A stretch of 64,000 bases of DNA from Rhabdornis inornatus (taxonomy: Eukaryota; Chordata; Aves; Passeriformes; Rhabdornithidae), in the NCBI GenBank assembly GCA_013397075.1, contig VWZS01004485.1, positions 570,281-634,280 on the forward strand, in the 5' to 3' direction. The notes under the pieces were generated by a model. The model was not told where the DNA came from. It ran no database searches and saw nothing but the letters and a program-made list of their open reading frames with translations. This document shows, piece by piece, positions 37,694 to 50,578 of the stretch. Within the stretch, counting starts at the first letter, position 1. The number at the start of each line of letters is the position of its first letter. The position numbers and the translations under genes are program-made.

Positions 37694-38029
37694 GACACCA
37701 AGGAAAAAAAAACAACTCAAAAACTAGTCTGTGCTAATTATTTTTCACAAATCTGTCTCAGCATATTCATTGGTGTTTACAAATAGATCTTTTTTTCCCA
37801 ATAATTAAACTAAACTTGAGCCTCTGTTTTAATTCCACTGTTAAAACACAAAGACGAAAGGAATCAAATGTTGTTGATGATTCCTCAACAGGATATTCCA
37901 TCAGCCTTGGCACAGAGTCACTATTTTAGAAGAGAAAGTGGCCTGGAGCTCATTCAACTGCCAGTGTTTCTGTGTCAGGTCAGGGAAAAATTAATCAAAT
38001 ACATCTGGGCTCTGTGTCAGTTCTCACCT

Positions 38030-38357
38030 CCAAAGAGGCTACAGGAAAGCTGGAGAGGGAGTTTTTACAAAGGCATGTAGTGATAGGACGAGGTATTGGC
38101 CTCAAACTGAAAGGGGGTTGGCTTAGATCTGATATTAAGAAGAAATTCCTTACTGTAATATACCATGTGGTGGTGAGTCACCGGAATGGTTTTCCTGACA
38201 AGCCATGGATGTCTCGTCTCTGGAAGTGTTCAAGGCCAGGCTGATGGGGCTTTGAGCACTGGTCCAGTGGAACATGGCTCTGCTCATGGCAGGGGGGCTG
38301 GAACTAAGTGATCTTGAAGTTCCCTTTCAGACCAAACTATTCTAGGATTCTGTGATT
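38030..38357 (+). mobile_element. CR1 LINE, 3'-end fragment
   Basis: This is plus-oriented CR1. It begins within the aggctacaggaaagctggag block (near 38035), then shows the gtagtgataggacgaggtat block (near 38076), the ctctggaagtgttcaaggcc block (near 38218), and an end with ttctaggattctgtgatt. About 330 bp of the 3' end are present with point changes and small gaps. It is non-coding, and the ORFs overlapping it are shadows. Confidence 0.9.
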
Positions 38358-39462
38358 AAACTTGCAGGCTCTCTCTAAAACACCACTTCATTACCAAAGG
38401 CATAGATAGGAGACAATTAGCTTCCTCCAAGATCATACAACATTTATAGTTTTGACCAGAGTTTCAGTGCTCTGAGTTTGTTTGACCAGCATTCATGCAG
38501 ACAGGTGTCTAACCTCAACCTTACAAGTCAAATTTTCGGAGGCTGTTTATGGCTTAACTCAGGGACGTAGAAGAAAATAAAGCAAGAAGACTGCCAATGC
38601 AAGGCTTTTAATAGGTTATAGATGAAAGAAGGAATGCTTCTTCGAAGCCCCTAAATTAACAGCCCTCTTCTATCCACAGACTGTTCTTGGCCAATATCCG
38701 TAAGTAATGGAATTATGAAAAACAAGCTGCAGCTTCCAGAGTTTTGCAATTACCAGGGGATCATACAGCTTGAAGAACCATAGATGGCTGCATGCAGAAA
38801 ATTCTAAGTCAAAGGGTTGTAGTCAAAGGTCACTTAAAAAAGCAACTTTCCAATTTGAGATATAATGAAGAAAATTTGAGAGGTCTGGTATTTAAAGGGA
38901 AATAAGATAAATGACATACATATATATTGCAAATTGAAAGAGAAACAAGTCATTAAAAGGAGTGTCTCATCCACCTCCCACTACTCTAAGTTTTAAAACA
39001 TGAATATAATTCATAACTTGTGAAAACATGTGAAACAAGTTTATTCTAAAATTGAAAGAAGGTAGTTACACCTGCACACAAGTCAAATATTTGGTATTAT
39101 TTAAAACCGCAAAATTAGCTTTCCCTGTTCTCTCTATTTTTACCAGAAGAGAAAAGGTGATCTGCCATAAGCTCTTAAAAAGAGCCATGAAAAGCAGATT
39201 TTACCTGTTTTCACACTATGTTAAATCTCCAGGATCTTACTTAGGAGATTAAACTCCTTAAATAATCAATATATTTTCCAGAAGACTCAACATTTCCCCT
39301 TTTAGCCCAATTATGTTCACAGCATTGGATGATGCCATTGAAGCACTTTAGTCAATTCAGCTTGAGGGGAGAATATAGAGAAGAATACAAAAAAACAGCA
39401 GGCTCTAAGAAACACTATTCAAAACAATTTTTGCAACACAAATAGATACATCAGCAACCTAC
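38358..39462. other. non-coding AT-rich stretch
   Basis: Nothing assignable is seen between the CR1 end and the candidate exon. Confidence 0.45.
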
Positions 39463-39509
39463 CTGAAGAAGAACATGAACAGAGCAGCTGTGATGCAGAA
39501 CAAAAGGAC
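39463..39509 (-). CDS. candidate coding exon (47 nt), transmembrane segment, unrecognised gene
   Basis: Read on the minus strand, this short segment has the best splice context in the window. A TAATAAC branch-point-like element (around plus 39530-39540) is followed by a clean pyrimidine tract and acceptor CTTTCTCCTTCTTGTAG. The donor is CAG|GTAGGT (GTAGGT at plus 39457-39462). The frame starting at the first base reads VLLFCITAALFMFFF plus two bases (AG). In that frame 11 of 15 third positions are G or C, against 4-5 in the other two, which singles it out despite the AT-rich setting. The residues are a hydrophobic membrane helix. The next candidate exon at 1248-1300 supplies the missing base, and the preceding one at 58387-58442 ends in the right phase. 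No gene identity is offered. A 47-nt open exon can occur by chance. Confidence 0.38.
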
Positions 39510-41256
39510 CTACAAGAAGGAGAAAGAGTGTTATTACATAAGACACTACTACCGCTTGTTCTGGATCATGAAGATTCTTGTAACTTCTACTATAAAAGCT
39601 ATATTTTATTTATATGCTCAAGGGGCCAGAATGAAAGCTTGTCTGAGTCTACCAAAAAGAATTGCCTAGTTTCTAGTGGACTTCGAATGATTCCTGTAGA
39701 AGCTTACAAAATTGAAACACAAATTAGGGTAGTGTGACAACAGACACAGCAAATGGTACCACTTAGAAGCATCTGTCATAAAAGACCGAGCAGTAAAATA
39801 ATTATAAAACAATAGAATTTAAACAGTAAAATATTAGAACTGAAATTTAAACATCATACTTTACCAGTCTTTGCTTTTGTGATTTATTCAAATATCATAC
39901 TGCTAGTTCCAGTTTAAAAGGCATGGTGTTTAAAACATCTGTATAGACAGCTGCTTGTGCTGAACTGCTTTCCAGCAAGTTTGAGAGTAGATAAGTCTAT
40001 TCCAAATTAACAGCATCCTTTCTAGCAGTTTACCTTAGTGCTAAGGTCACTTGAAGCAATCCTGTCTTGCTCTATATCATCAGTGTGCTCATACAAAAGT
40101 CGTTGGGCAAACTTAGCAGCTCTCCAGCAATGAGAGGTGAACATCTTCCTTCCTCCTGCCATCCTCTCTGCTGGGGCTTAGAGCTATTACCTTCTCCTTA
40201 TCACCTGCACAGGGACACACAAATGCTGAAGAAAATCTGCCTTAATCCACCCCATCTTTGCCAGGTACAGCTCACAAGTAAGAAAATATTGTTTTGTTCT
40301 AGATATACTGGCCCATATTTATACTGTCATTTAGGAGGCAAAATCCTTACAGAAATATTGCAAGTCTTTCAGAAAACACTTGCACCTATTTTCAAGGGTT
40401 GAAGAAGTTTTCATCATGAGAGGACACAGACATCTTATGTGAGAAGAAATGGAAGAGGTGGCAGAGGTATACATTAGAAGGTTATAAACACGTAGAACAG
40501 GAGGCTGCTGTGTGTTAAAACAGATCAGAAAGCGTGACAAAAATTTGCATAGGAAATCTTTACAATGAATTTCAGAGAAAAAAAAAATCTTACAAATGAC
40601 ACCATTTCCCTTTTCTAAGTCCTCTGACACGTGACTTAAAACTAGGTCACATGAGACATTATAACACCTGCTGTGTAAACTACCCATTTTTGCCGTTTCC
40701 TTCATCAGTACTATCATACTTTATTAATCTGCATAAAAAATATGAACATCTGAAATAATTTTATACAAAATCATTAGGGCAAATGTATATTTCATGAGGG
40801 TAATGGAATATTTCATTTCAAACTAGCAGCAAAAGCAGAGAAGCAGACTTGTTTTTAAACATAAATTCTACACAAAAAGATCTGCCCTAATCCTCTGAAG
40901 TTCAAAATGTATTTATTTGATCAGTCAAACAACCATCAGTTCTCTGGAGGTTATTCTGGAGATGCAGAGAGAAGGCAGCATGACAGCCTGAGCAACAGTA
41001 TTGGGAAATAAGTGAGAAATGGCAAAGAACCAGTTTTCTGGATGATGGGGGAGACTGGGGGGGGTGACAAAACAATAAACAAAACTACAAAACTAAACTA
41101 AACTAAAAAAAACCAAGTATGCCTTTGCATACTAAAACCACTTATTTCACTAAACAGTCTTTTTCTTGTCCTTTTTTTTTTATTCCTTTTTTACCTTTTT
41201 TTTCTCCCCAGTAAGTTTGATAATAATCTAACAAGTATTTAGATGTATCATTAAGA
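39510..41256. other. non-coding stretch
   Basis: I see no gene. The overlapping frames at 40067-40402 (plus) and 40331-40717 (minus) lack codon bias. A C/T tract at 41159-41208 ends in CAG but leads straight into stops in all frames. Confidence 0.45.
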
Positions 41257-41925
41257 TGCCCTCTGACCTCTTTCTACTCCAGGCTAAAGCATTGCAGCTC
41301 TCTCAGCTTGGGAAAACAGGCACTGGACACAACACTATAGAAGTATCTCAGCAGCACCGAGTAGAAGGGAAACATCACCTTATTCAACCTGCTGGCAGCG
41401 GCCTCCTATGCTGGAAGAGCCCTTTGCTGGCTCATATTCAGCTTGGTGCCCACCAGGACCCCCCATTCTCTTCTGAAAAGCTGCTTTCCAATGTCCCCAG
41501 GATATACTGGTGCCTGGGGCTATTCCTCACCATAGCCATGACTCAGCCCTTTGTTGAACCTCACGAGGTTCCCATCTGGCCATTTCTCCAGCCTGTGGAG
41601 ATCCCTCTGGTTGGCAGCACAAACACCTAGCACAGCAATAGCTCCTCCCAGTTCTGTATCACCTGCAAAGCTGCTGAGGGTAAAGCCTTTTGGCCACTCC
41701 TCCAGGTCATTAATAAAAACACTGCTGATCCAAGTATGACCTGCTGGGGTCTGCCATCAGCAACCAGTCTCCTGCTGGACTTTGTGCTGCTGACCACAGC
41801 CCTCCATGCCTGCCAGTTCAGTTCAGCCGGTTTTCAACCCACATCGTAATTTTGTCTACAACCCATATTCCATTTAGCAAAATCTGGAAACTAAAAATAC
41901 TTGAAGGCCTTGTTTAATCAACCTC
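41257..41925 (-). mobile_element. CR1 LINE, fragment lacking its 3' terminus
   Basis: This is minus-oriented CR1. The usual inverted 3' end is missing. The copy starts at the tctactccaggctaaagcat block (near 41273), jumps a short deletion to ggcactggacacaacactat (near 41320), then runs through the tggctcatattcagcttggt block (near 41429), the tcacgaggttcccatctggc block (near 41562), the ggagatccctctggttggca block (near 41598), and the gtcattaataaaaacactgc block (near 41706). It ends around a cttgaaggccttgtttaatc phrase near 41902. Open frames here are relics of ORF2 on the opposite strand or shadows. Confidence 0.9.
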
Positions 41926-42929
41926 TATAATTTCCAGATGTTGTGCATAACTTAAAAATGTTCCTTGAAAAAAATAAGTTGTGGATGACCTTGGACAGGT
42001 GGAGAACCAGGAACTGATACCAACTTTTGTAAATAAGAATTTCAGGGAATATTAGACTGTCAATCAGACCACTTCTAGTATCTACAACCATACTGCAATA
42101 TATATCATATGACACAGGCAGCTTATAACCAGCTAGATAACAAGATAAGAAACAACCAACACAATAAAGAAGTAAATTAAAATTACTGGAATTTTCTTTT
42201 ATTTAGATAATTTAAGGAAACAGGCGTAATTTTTCCTAATTTTAACACACCTTGGTCGCAGTTGCTTATGCTAATTAAGTAAGTGTGCACAGGGCTGCTC
42301 AAAAACCCTGCAGGAGAAAACTATCATAGCTAGTAGCTCGTTATCAAACTACAAGGCATTTTAAGTGAAGTCACTAAAGAGGTCTTGCCTCCCTCTTCAA
42401 TAACGATTTAAATGATGCAAAGTGATTGAATTGCTCGAAGTCAACATAATCAAATTCAATTAAAATGAATATGAAGTAGCTGGCAGGAGAAATCACATTC
42501 ATAAAACCAAGAAACAACTATGTAGGCAAGAGTATAACGAGTATGTACGTTTACAAGAGTACAAAAATTCCACAGGTCACAAGTAAGCAGGTACATATAA
42601 TCCAATGCTGTAGAAAGCATTGTAAAATACTAAAGACTCTTTCAGAACCAAAGGTAAGATGCTACACTAATAACCTCATGCTAGCAACACCAGTGTTGGG
42701 AGCACCACTATTAAAGAAAAGCACAGCCAAAACAAGGCAGTCCAGAAGATCATGATGGAAATAAAAGGCCTGTAAAGTACAACTGTTGGAAAACTGCTGC
42801 AACTATAAAAGAAGTAGTTAGCGATGAATATGAGAACTATTTTACTATAATTATCATATACTGATAAATCTGTCTCATCAAGTACAGAAGGAGGAAGGCA
42901 GAGTTACATCTACAGTAAATAAAGCATTG
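41926..42929. other. non-coding AT-rich stretch
   Basis: Nothing assignable is seen. A TATGCTAAT octamer-like sequence near 42267 is isolated and is not called a regulatory site. Confidence 0.45.
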
Positions 42930-43112
42930 GTTAGATAATAGAAAGAGCTCTCTCCAGGGTAGTGGTACACCAGAACAAGCTGTCTGTGAGATTGTGGAAT
43001 CTCTTTTATCAGAGATGCTTAAGATCAGTAGAGGCAAACATATCCAAGAAATGCCTTGGTCATGTTTGACAGGGTCTTTCCAACATTTACTCAACTGAAG
43101 GACAGCAAACAA
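42930..43112 (+). mobile_element. probable old CR1-type 3' fragment
   Basis: The plus strand holds a degraded version of the '...AACARGCTGYCTGTGRGATTGTGGAATC...' block of the CR1 post-ORF2 region, near 42975. It is followed by a gagatgcttaaga phrase near 43012 and a gggtctttccaac phrase near 43072. No terminal octamers remain. It appears more diverged, or from a different CR1 subfamily, than the other copies. Confidence 0.55.
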
Positions 43113-43728
43113 GACCCAGACTCTTCTACATGAAATTCACAGCCCCACGTGGAAAGACCAGAGACTGCCTTATCATAGCACAAATAAGGCAGAAACAGAA
43201 GAAAAATTATCATTGTGCTCCAAATCTAAGCTATTTTCAAAAAAAGCCTTTTTTAAACTTTTACCCATTCTAGATTTTTTTGTAATATCCTCAGTACAAT
43301 ACGCAATACCTATTTTAGTCTTTAAAATAACAATATTTAAAAAAATAGAAAATACTAAGGCCTACTACAGAAATATACTTCTAAATATTAAGTGAATTTA
43401 AGACTTCTATTCCAGTGAGCAGGAAGTTTCACTTGGGAATTTTCTTGCAGAGTCCATTACTTTTTGATTTACAATGGAAGACCAACACAATGCACTTGGC
43501 AACATACAGACCTTGAAACTTTCCAGCTGAAGAATCAGATACAAGCAGAAAACCTGCATGTTGCTAATGAGAATGATATGCCCTAAATATTTTAACACCT
43601 ATGAAGAGATGCCCATAGGCTACAAGGAAAAATCCTTGTGCTCCAGGACAGGTTAGCATATTTGGTATGTAAATACTTCAGTTTAATTCACTATATTATA
43701 CTTTACTGTACTATGCTAAACCTTAATT

Positions 43729-43745
43729 AAAAAAAAAAAAAAAAA
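43729..43745 (+). repeat. A17 run
   Basis: This is a homopolymer with no recognisable retroposon body. Confidence 0.85.
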
Positions 43746-46700
43746 CACGAAATTTGCTGACAAAACTGAAGAAGTTTTTTTTCCAGATCTCTGTTGGCTG
43801 ACAAAGCCAGTATTTATTTTTTTCCAAGAAAGTTTAGCCCTCATATAATCAGCAACAGGAAGTGACATCTGGCAGTACCCAGCACTGAGCACAAAACAAA
43901 AAGCTCTGGGTGAAAGTGGTTACCACTTGCCCTGCTGACAGCAGAAGACCCAGTAACACCAGTAGAAGCAGCTCACAAACGACCTGCCCTCTCAGCCAGA
44001 TAAAAGTCTTGGCCCAAAGAAAGGAAAAATAACACTGCTAAAACTATCAAAACTACTTGAGACTTGTGTATTCAGGCTTTTCCTGCACATTACTCAATTC
44101 TGAGGTTATGGGCATTTTCTTTAAGCATTTCCATTATAGTCAAGATTTCCTGGGGTACAAAAGGTCTCTGATTGGAGGCTGCTGGTTCTCCCCTACAGCT
44201 AGAGTAAAGAGTAGGACTGAAGTCTGTGATAAAGGAACACAGACCTTGTAATTAAAAGGAAAAGCACTGAAGGTACTTGTAATCTATTTAATGAAGACAG
44301 GAGGAGGTAAAAGGGCAGATCAGTGATATTAGCTGGTAGAAGCAGCATGTCAAAGAGCAACTCCGGAGTGTTGGAGCCGCAGCTCAACACTGCATAGTGC
44401 TGCTACCAACTCACAGAAGACCTAAGGCAGCTTCAACCACTGGCACATAACACTTGACTTCCAGCGCATTCATAAAGCCTGAAAACCATCACCTTCCTGA
44501 TCAACCACTTTGCAATGTATGCAAGACCTACAGCTACACTTCTTGATAAAAAAAAAGTTAACACTACTACTCCTAGATCTCAGAGGCTAGGTGCTACAGA
44601 AAACTGAACTGCCAGCTAAAGTCTGTCTGAGGGAAGGTTTAGTGGTAAAAACCATTGAAAATTTAAAATCCAGTTTAAATAAGACCCTTCAATAATTAGT
44701 ACTTGAACCAGTTTCTTGTAAGGTTACAAGATATATAAATGGGATATATATAACTAGGAACTTTGTACAGTTGGTTACAAATTTTTACTCTTAAAATATA
44801 TGATGCAGAAAACCCCAACTATTTTGCATTTTTTTTCCTAAAAATAAAGACATTCATCCACAGAAGAGTTTACTGCTATCTCTGCTGCTAGAGGTTATAA
44901 CCCTCTCTCACCTTTATAGACACAGTTGAATACTAGCATAGTAACTGTACTATTATTATACCAGGGAGATGCTCCATGGGACTTTTGACTACACAATCTA
45001 TTTTTCTAATTTACCCCTACTTCAGACATGAAGAATGATTTGTTGTACCCAAACTCCATTCTGGTTATTTCCACACATATTAATTAATCTAATACAAACC
45101 AAAGCATCACAAACAGTAAGCCCCCAAAGCTACACTTGCTTGCAGTTCCTAAATTTTATTTCAAGGTGTGTTATTGCCCTTATTAAAGTGTTTTCTACAG
45201 TTCTTATCATTAAGATTATCTCTTAAGCAAACTCCCTTCTAAGAAAACCAAAACAAAACAAATTAAAATAATGGAACTAGCCATGCAGAGTAATGTAATG
45301 GTCTTCTACTCCATGACGCAGAAAATACATATGTGTGGAATATATCTTCTCCACCTGCGTATTTTATAACATCCTGATCAACAAACTGTCTTTATGAAAT
45401 ACATTGATTAACCTCTTCCAATAACAAAATAGCTAGTTTTAAAAGCATGTAATTTTCTGTAATTTTCTAGTAGTGAAAAGGGATGGAAATTACAGTCTTT
45501 CTGAGTAACTACAAAGACACCAGAAGTCATATCAGAAGACACCAAAAAAACCAAAAAGAACTCACATATAAGCAGGAGCCACATCACCTTACATGCAGCC
45601 TCTTAAAATCTTATCTGATGATCACTCTAACTAATATAAATAGTTACTTTTTTACCATTATTTAACGCCTCAGGCAAGAAATTACACCAGTAAACAGTTA
45701 CCTGATGGAATTAAGTCACCATTAGCTGAGACAGCAGTTCCCATGTGACAGTTACAATGTCACCTATATGGGACGAAAAGGGAACTTCAGCCCAAAACCC
45801 AGGAGGTGCCAAGAGCATCAGCTTTACCTCTGAGATCACTGCCATGAACAGCACTTACAACGACACCATGGAAAGGAAGGCCGAAACAGCCACTTAACAC
45901 AAGATTACATCAGCAATGTGTTTGGCAAAGGGCTTTCCTAAGCACTGAACTAGTACTCATCTCCACAGAGAGAAGAACTATCTATTCACTGTTCTATCTA
46001 TCTATCCTATCCATTTATGTGTTCACTGTCCCAAGTAAGTAAAAATCACTTACAGAGGTCACTTGTCCCCCACTTCTTAGACTGATGTTCTTTTTGGGCA
46101 AGTACAGTAGATTCTCCAGAACACAACTCTACTCCCACCAGTTAGTGAGCTAAACAACACCAGGAGAGGCAGATGCATACAGAAATTCGATGCCCAGGTT
46201 ACACTACTCACTACAAAACTAAAGCTGACAGTATCTTAATGCTTTCATCTTAATCAAGAGAAGACAGGGAGGTGGCTGGAGTACCAGCCCATAAGAATAA
46301 AACTATTCCAAAATTTTGTGGAAAAAACTTAAATGACAGCTAGAACCTGAAGTCTTGTCAAACTCAGACTAGTAAAATGGCAACTTTCTCCATGGTGACC
46401 AAGATTAATTAATAAAATGTGATTAGACTGGTTTGTGTACACTTGATGCAGTTGGTGCTGAGATTCACCAGCCACTACTGATAGTATCCAACTGGATGAT
46501 TTTATGGTTTCCTGCAGCATCAGATGCATAAAAATAGTATTACTGATAAATATCTCTAAAACAAATGCATTACAAATACTAAAACATGCATTTCTACACT
46601 TTAGAAAAGCTTCTGAATCTGTTATTTTTATATTAATTTCATTATTGAATAAAATATATAATTCAGGTCTGTCAAATGATTTATTAAAGCTGTAGTGAAA

Positions 46701-48081
46701 ATATCGTGAAGACTGAAGGAATCCTGCAGCAGCTCCAGCCCTACTGCAACCCTCCAGCTCTTCATGTCCGAGTCCCTTGGTCCTCTCTCCAAGATCAGTG
46801 CTGTATTACAGATGGCACCTCACAGCACCAAACAGTGCTTTAAACAAGGCCAGGGTCTTTTCAATGACCATTTCTACATTGAACCACAAGATCCTTATTT
46901 CTCAATCCCCCAGGGAGAGAGAAGGAGCCAAGGCGGAACGCAAAGCGCTCTGATTTTCTTCAAGCACATACAGATCTGGAACAACTGAAACTCTGAGTCC
47001 AAGATCAACAGCTGTAACAGAACACATGACACCACCAAACCTTTGTCTGTACCAACACTGTCTGTACCTGCTGGGTTGGTACTGTCTAGTTACTGTGAAG
47101 TCATATAGAGTCTCTTTTTTACACACTTATCAGAAATTGTGATTTATTTTTTATTTTTTAATTTCCATTTAAATCTCTTTATAATAACCCTTATTTTTCT
47201 ATTACGAACACTCCTCAATTCCTAAGAATTGCAGCAAGCAGCAAAAATGAGCTATTCCATTCTCAGTGTTGCCACTGCTTATTAAAGAAGTCACACAGTT
47301 CCTGCACAGAAATGCCATTAATGATTTTTTTAAAACAAAGATATTTTATGTTGAAAATAGGTTATTCGGTTTTGTATGAAAGCATAAGGACTTAGAGAAA
47401 ATGGTGGTTGCTCTTCACCAAGCTCAAACTTCTAGTAATCCCAAAGCCAATTGTAAATCCTGAAATGGAGCCACATCTCTCCAGTAATTTCAAGGGATGC
47501 AAGGTTTTTACCTTCTTTTTATAGTTGATCCTGTCAAATGAAAATCTTTGTAACACCTTATCTCCTTCTCTAAGTGAAATGCAGCATATCTGGGGAGAAC
47601 TTCACAAGCTATCAAAAAGCAATGGCAAAAACTCTTGTCATACCCATGGTCATCCACATAATGATTGTTTTCCTAGCTGAAATTAAATAACTTTTGAAGC
47701 AACTTTTGAAGGAACATTGCTGCTGCTTTAAAATTGATAGGCTTCATGAAAACGCTGAAAACAATTTGTCAGGCACTTATTGGGCACAGGGCCAGTTCAG
47801 CTACACCTACAACACTCAGCTGTTAGAGGCTCCTGATTTTTTTCTGCCAGCAAGTCTGAAGCAATCTCTGGGCTGATAAGATCAAAAGAAACACTAACAT
47901 GTGTTATTAAACAAGAGATTATATAGATTCTTGTTAAAGCACTGTTGTTGGATCACGATTAAAAGATTACAATTGGCAAATGCAGACTATAACTGAGCCA
48001 AAACCAGGAGCACCTGCCAGTCCCAGAAGAACAGCAATGAATCAAAAAAATTAAACCCTTGATTTTCTAGTTCACAAATTC

Positions 48082-48143
48082 CATATATATAATATGTATT
48101 ATATATATATATTAAACATATATTATATACATACACACATACA
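48082..48143. repeat. AT/TA-rich microsatellite tract
   Basis: Interrupted (AT)n and (TA)n runs pass into an (AC/AT)n segment, making about 60 bases of simple sequence. Confidence 0.85.
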
Positions 48144-50403
48144 TGCCTATAACTAAGCATTTTAGCATTCTTCATTTGTTTTCTCAAAAAAACACTTGTC
48201 AGGTTTCTTCCCCCATTTTTCATATTCTACTAGCCACAGCAAACAGAGCTACAGCATGCAGTGACAGAGCTAGTGAAGACCCTTTCTGGAAGCTTCTCAG
48301 GAGAGTCCACTGCTTTCAAGAATGCACAAGGCTTGAGAGACAGAAGCACAAGAAAGTAGTTGCCAAATGAAACTATAGTTTCATCACCAAAACAAACAAA
48401 AATTTTGTATTATACCACTGGAGTGTACTGAGTTCAATTTAAAAATCTACACTTCAAATCCATATTTGAAAATCTGAGACTGGGTCACTCTGATCCCCCT
48501 ACAATCTGACATGTTCCTCATGATGGCTACACATCTAGCTGCGCAGGTTTGCCCATTGCTGGGCCATGCACACAGCCTGAGTTGAAACTACAAAGTACTT
48601 TCAGGCAACATGAATGTATTACTCCTCCTCCAGCACGTTTTTTTTTGATGATTATTCCATGTGTCTTCTGCTGGCACAGAGATGCACAGAAAAACAAATC
48701 TTAGACGTGACCCAACTGAGAGCAACTATTTTCTGCTCTCAAGGACTGAAAAGGGGCATGGACAGACAGCTTAAGCCACATGCAGATCAAATCATAGCCT
48801 GATACTAACAACACCATCAATTCAACCAGCACAAGAACCTCCCTCCATCATAATTTTGACAAAAAAACATGAAGTAGTTGTGAATTGTTCAATTGAAAAG
48901 GCAGAACTAGTGATATACTTGAAATTCAACACCCCATATGAAAATTACAAAAGCACTAACATCTCTAAGTATTAAATCCACATGTAAGCTAAAATTTAAA
49001 TCTGCTCACTTATCCTACAAGAGCTTTACAAATGTATTAAATACTAAAAACCCAGTAAATTTTCTTAGTAGTCTGTGCAGATGTCTTGTAGTAGGCTTCT
49101 GAACATAACTGCTTAGCTCATGTTACAAATATTATTCGAGATTTCATCTCCACCATGAGAATTTCTGCTTATCTGTCTCTTCTTCTTCCAGAGCTCAATC
49201 ACCGAAGAATTACAAGGTTTGATATTACCTTTGTATCCAAAAAGGAACTGCAAGTTATTTTTCTTTAAAAGCTTACAGGTATTGAAATTTTGTTGCTGCG
49301 AAGCACATGTATTAAAATAATATTATAAGCACAACACTTAGCAAGGCAGCATCATGAAAGCCACTGTACCCAGTAATGATTCATACTGGTGACATTTCTG
49401 AAAACTAGCAGAATGTGATGAATTTCTCATAAGCATTAAAAGCTGCTAAAGGCACAGGGTTAAAGAGGTAGAAATAAATTATCTATTTTGATAATTCGGA
49501 CATAAAAAGTAGGGTTTTCCCACTATTGCAACCATTTAACTATAAGTGTGCATTTGATAACTGAAGTCACTTAGGTGGACAAATTTTTAAATTACTAAAA
49601 ATTTTGGCATGCTCAGATTTATTGTAAGTTGACTACAACAGACAAATAGCTGTCTTTTGGGTTCAAGAGCTTCCTGCCCCACATGCCCACGCCCACATCT
49701 GCCCCCTTTGTTCTGCCAGTTGAGAATGTGGGCAGGGCAAAGAACAGGCTGAGGAAACCAATGGAGCAGCCAGGAGAAATACACATTAAAGAATGTGCTC
49801 AGCATTGTGCATTTCTTTTCTTAAAAATGCTGTACAACTAGCAGACACCTACAACAAATGCTATTTCTATATACACATATACAGCAGTATTTTGATGTTT
49901 ACTAACTGAGGAAAAATATTTAACATTGGTGATAATTATTTACGTTTGTGCATAAAACCTGGGACCTTGTATATGATGCCATTTAACATTCCTGTAGCTC
50001 TCGACAATTTTGGCAGAGTTTTCATTAACATTGTGAACTATATGCATTGCTTTGCAAGAAAGAGCCCCCTTGAGAACATGAGGAGGGGGAATAGCTACAC
50101 TGATAAGCTAAAATGCCTCTCACATTCCCCTAGACAGGAGCCTCCACAATATACAGCTGACACTGGCTGTCATCGTAAGACACAGTCAGCTCCTCAGGGG
50201 AAGGAGGGCTCTTGAAAAGTGTAACATTTATGTGAGCATGTTAGGAAAGAGAATCAGACCTGACTGGAAGGGGATGAAAGCACTGATTGTGTTATCTGTT
50301 GAACAGAGGAGTTCATGCTGCAATGGAATTACTTCCCAGTGAATTTTCCTGAGAAAGTATAGATATTCTTGTGGCATGCGAAAGGAAGGACTTGAGTTCT
50401 CAC

Positions 50404-50578
50404 CATAGATGTCTACTCCACCCCACTGCTGGAGGCTTCTCCTCCCTCAGCATCCACATCACTGCAGTAAGCCAGAGAAGGGGCTCAGGCTGCTGGTGAT
50501 GGCTGTGCTTCAGATAGCAACTTGTTCTGCTGTGAAAAGCCCTTCCAGCGGTCCTTTTAACCACCTCGTACATGGAGA
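50404..50578 (-). other. candidate coding exon (175 nt), unrecognised
   Basis: On the minus strand this has a strong acceptor (CATCTCCTCTTTCCACTCAG, AG at plus 50579-50580) and a donor ATG|GTGAGA (GTGAGA at plus 50398-50403). Only one of three frames is open throughout: two leading bases, 57 codons, two trailing bases. About 60% of its third positions are G or C, though the whole block is GC-rich. The product would be basic and histidine-rich, with MYEVVKRTAGRAFHSRTS near the start. No family was recognised. Its phases do not match the neighbouring candidate exons 58387-58442 and 39463-39509, so it would belong to another transcript or be a chance pseudo-exon. Confidence 0.28.

Larger units (their letters stand above)
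43113..50403. other. long stretch without a supportable gene
   Basis: A17 (43729-43745), a CTAT-rich patch (about 45979-46012) and an AT-rich tract (48082-48143) are the only clear simple repeats. A 46-codon plus frame around 45759-45896, rich in S, T and N with raised third-position GC, and an ORF at 46764-46988 remain unassigned. Confidence 0.4.

Noticed and set aside
41159..41211. Very strong plus-strand polypyrimidine tract ending in CAG
   Set aside because: The bases after it contain early stops in all three frames, and TAAGT follows directly, so no coding exon can start there.
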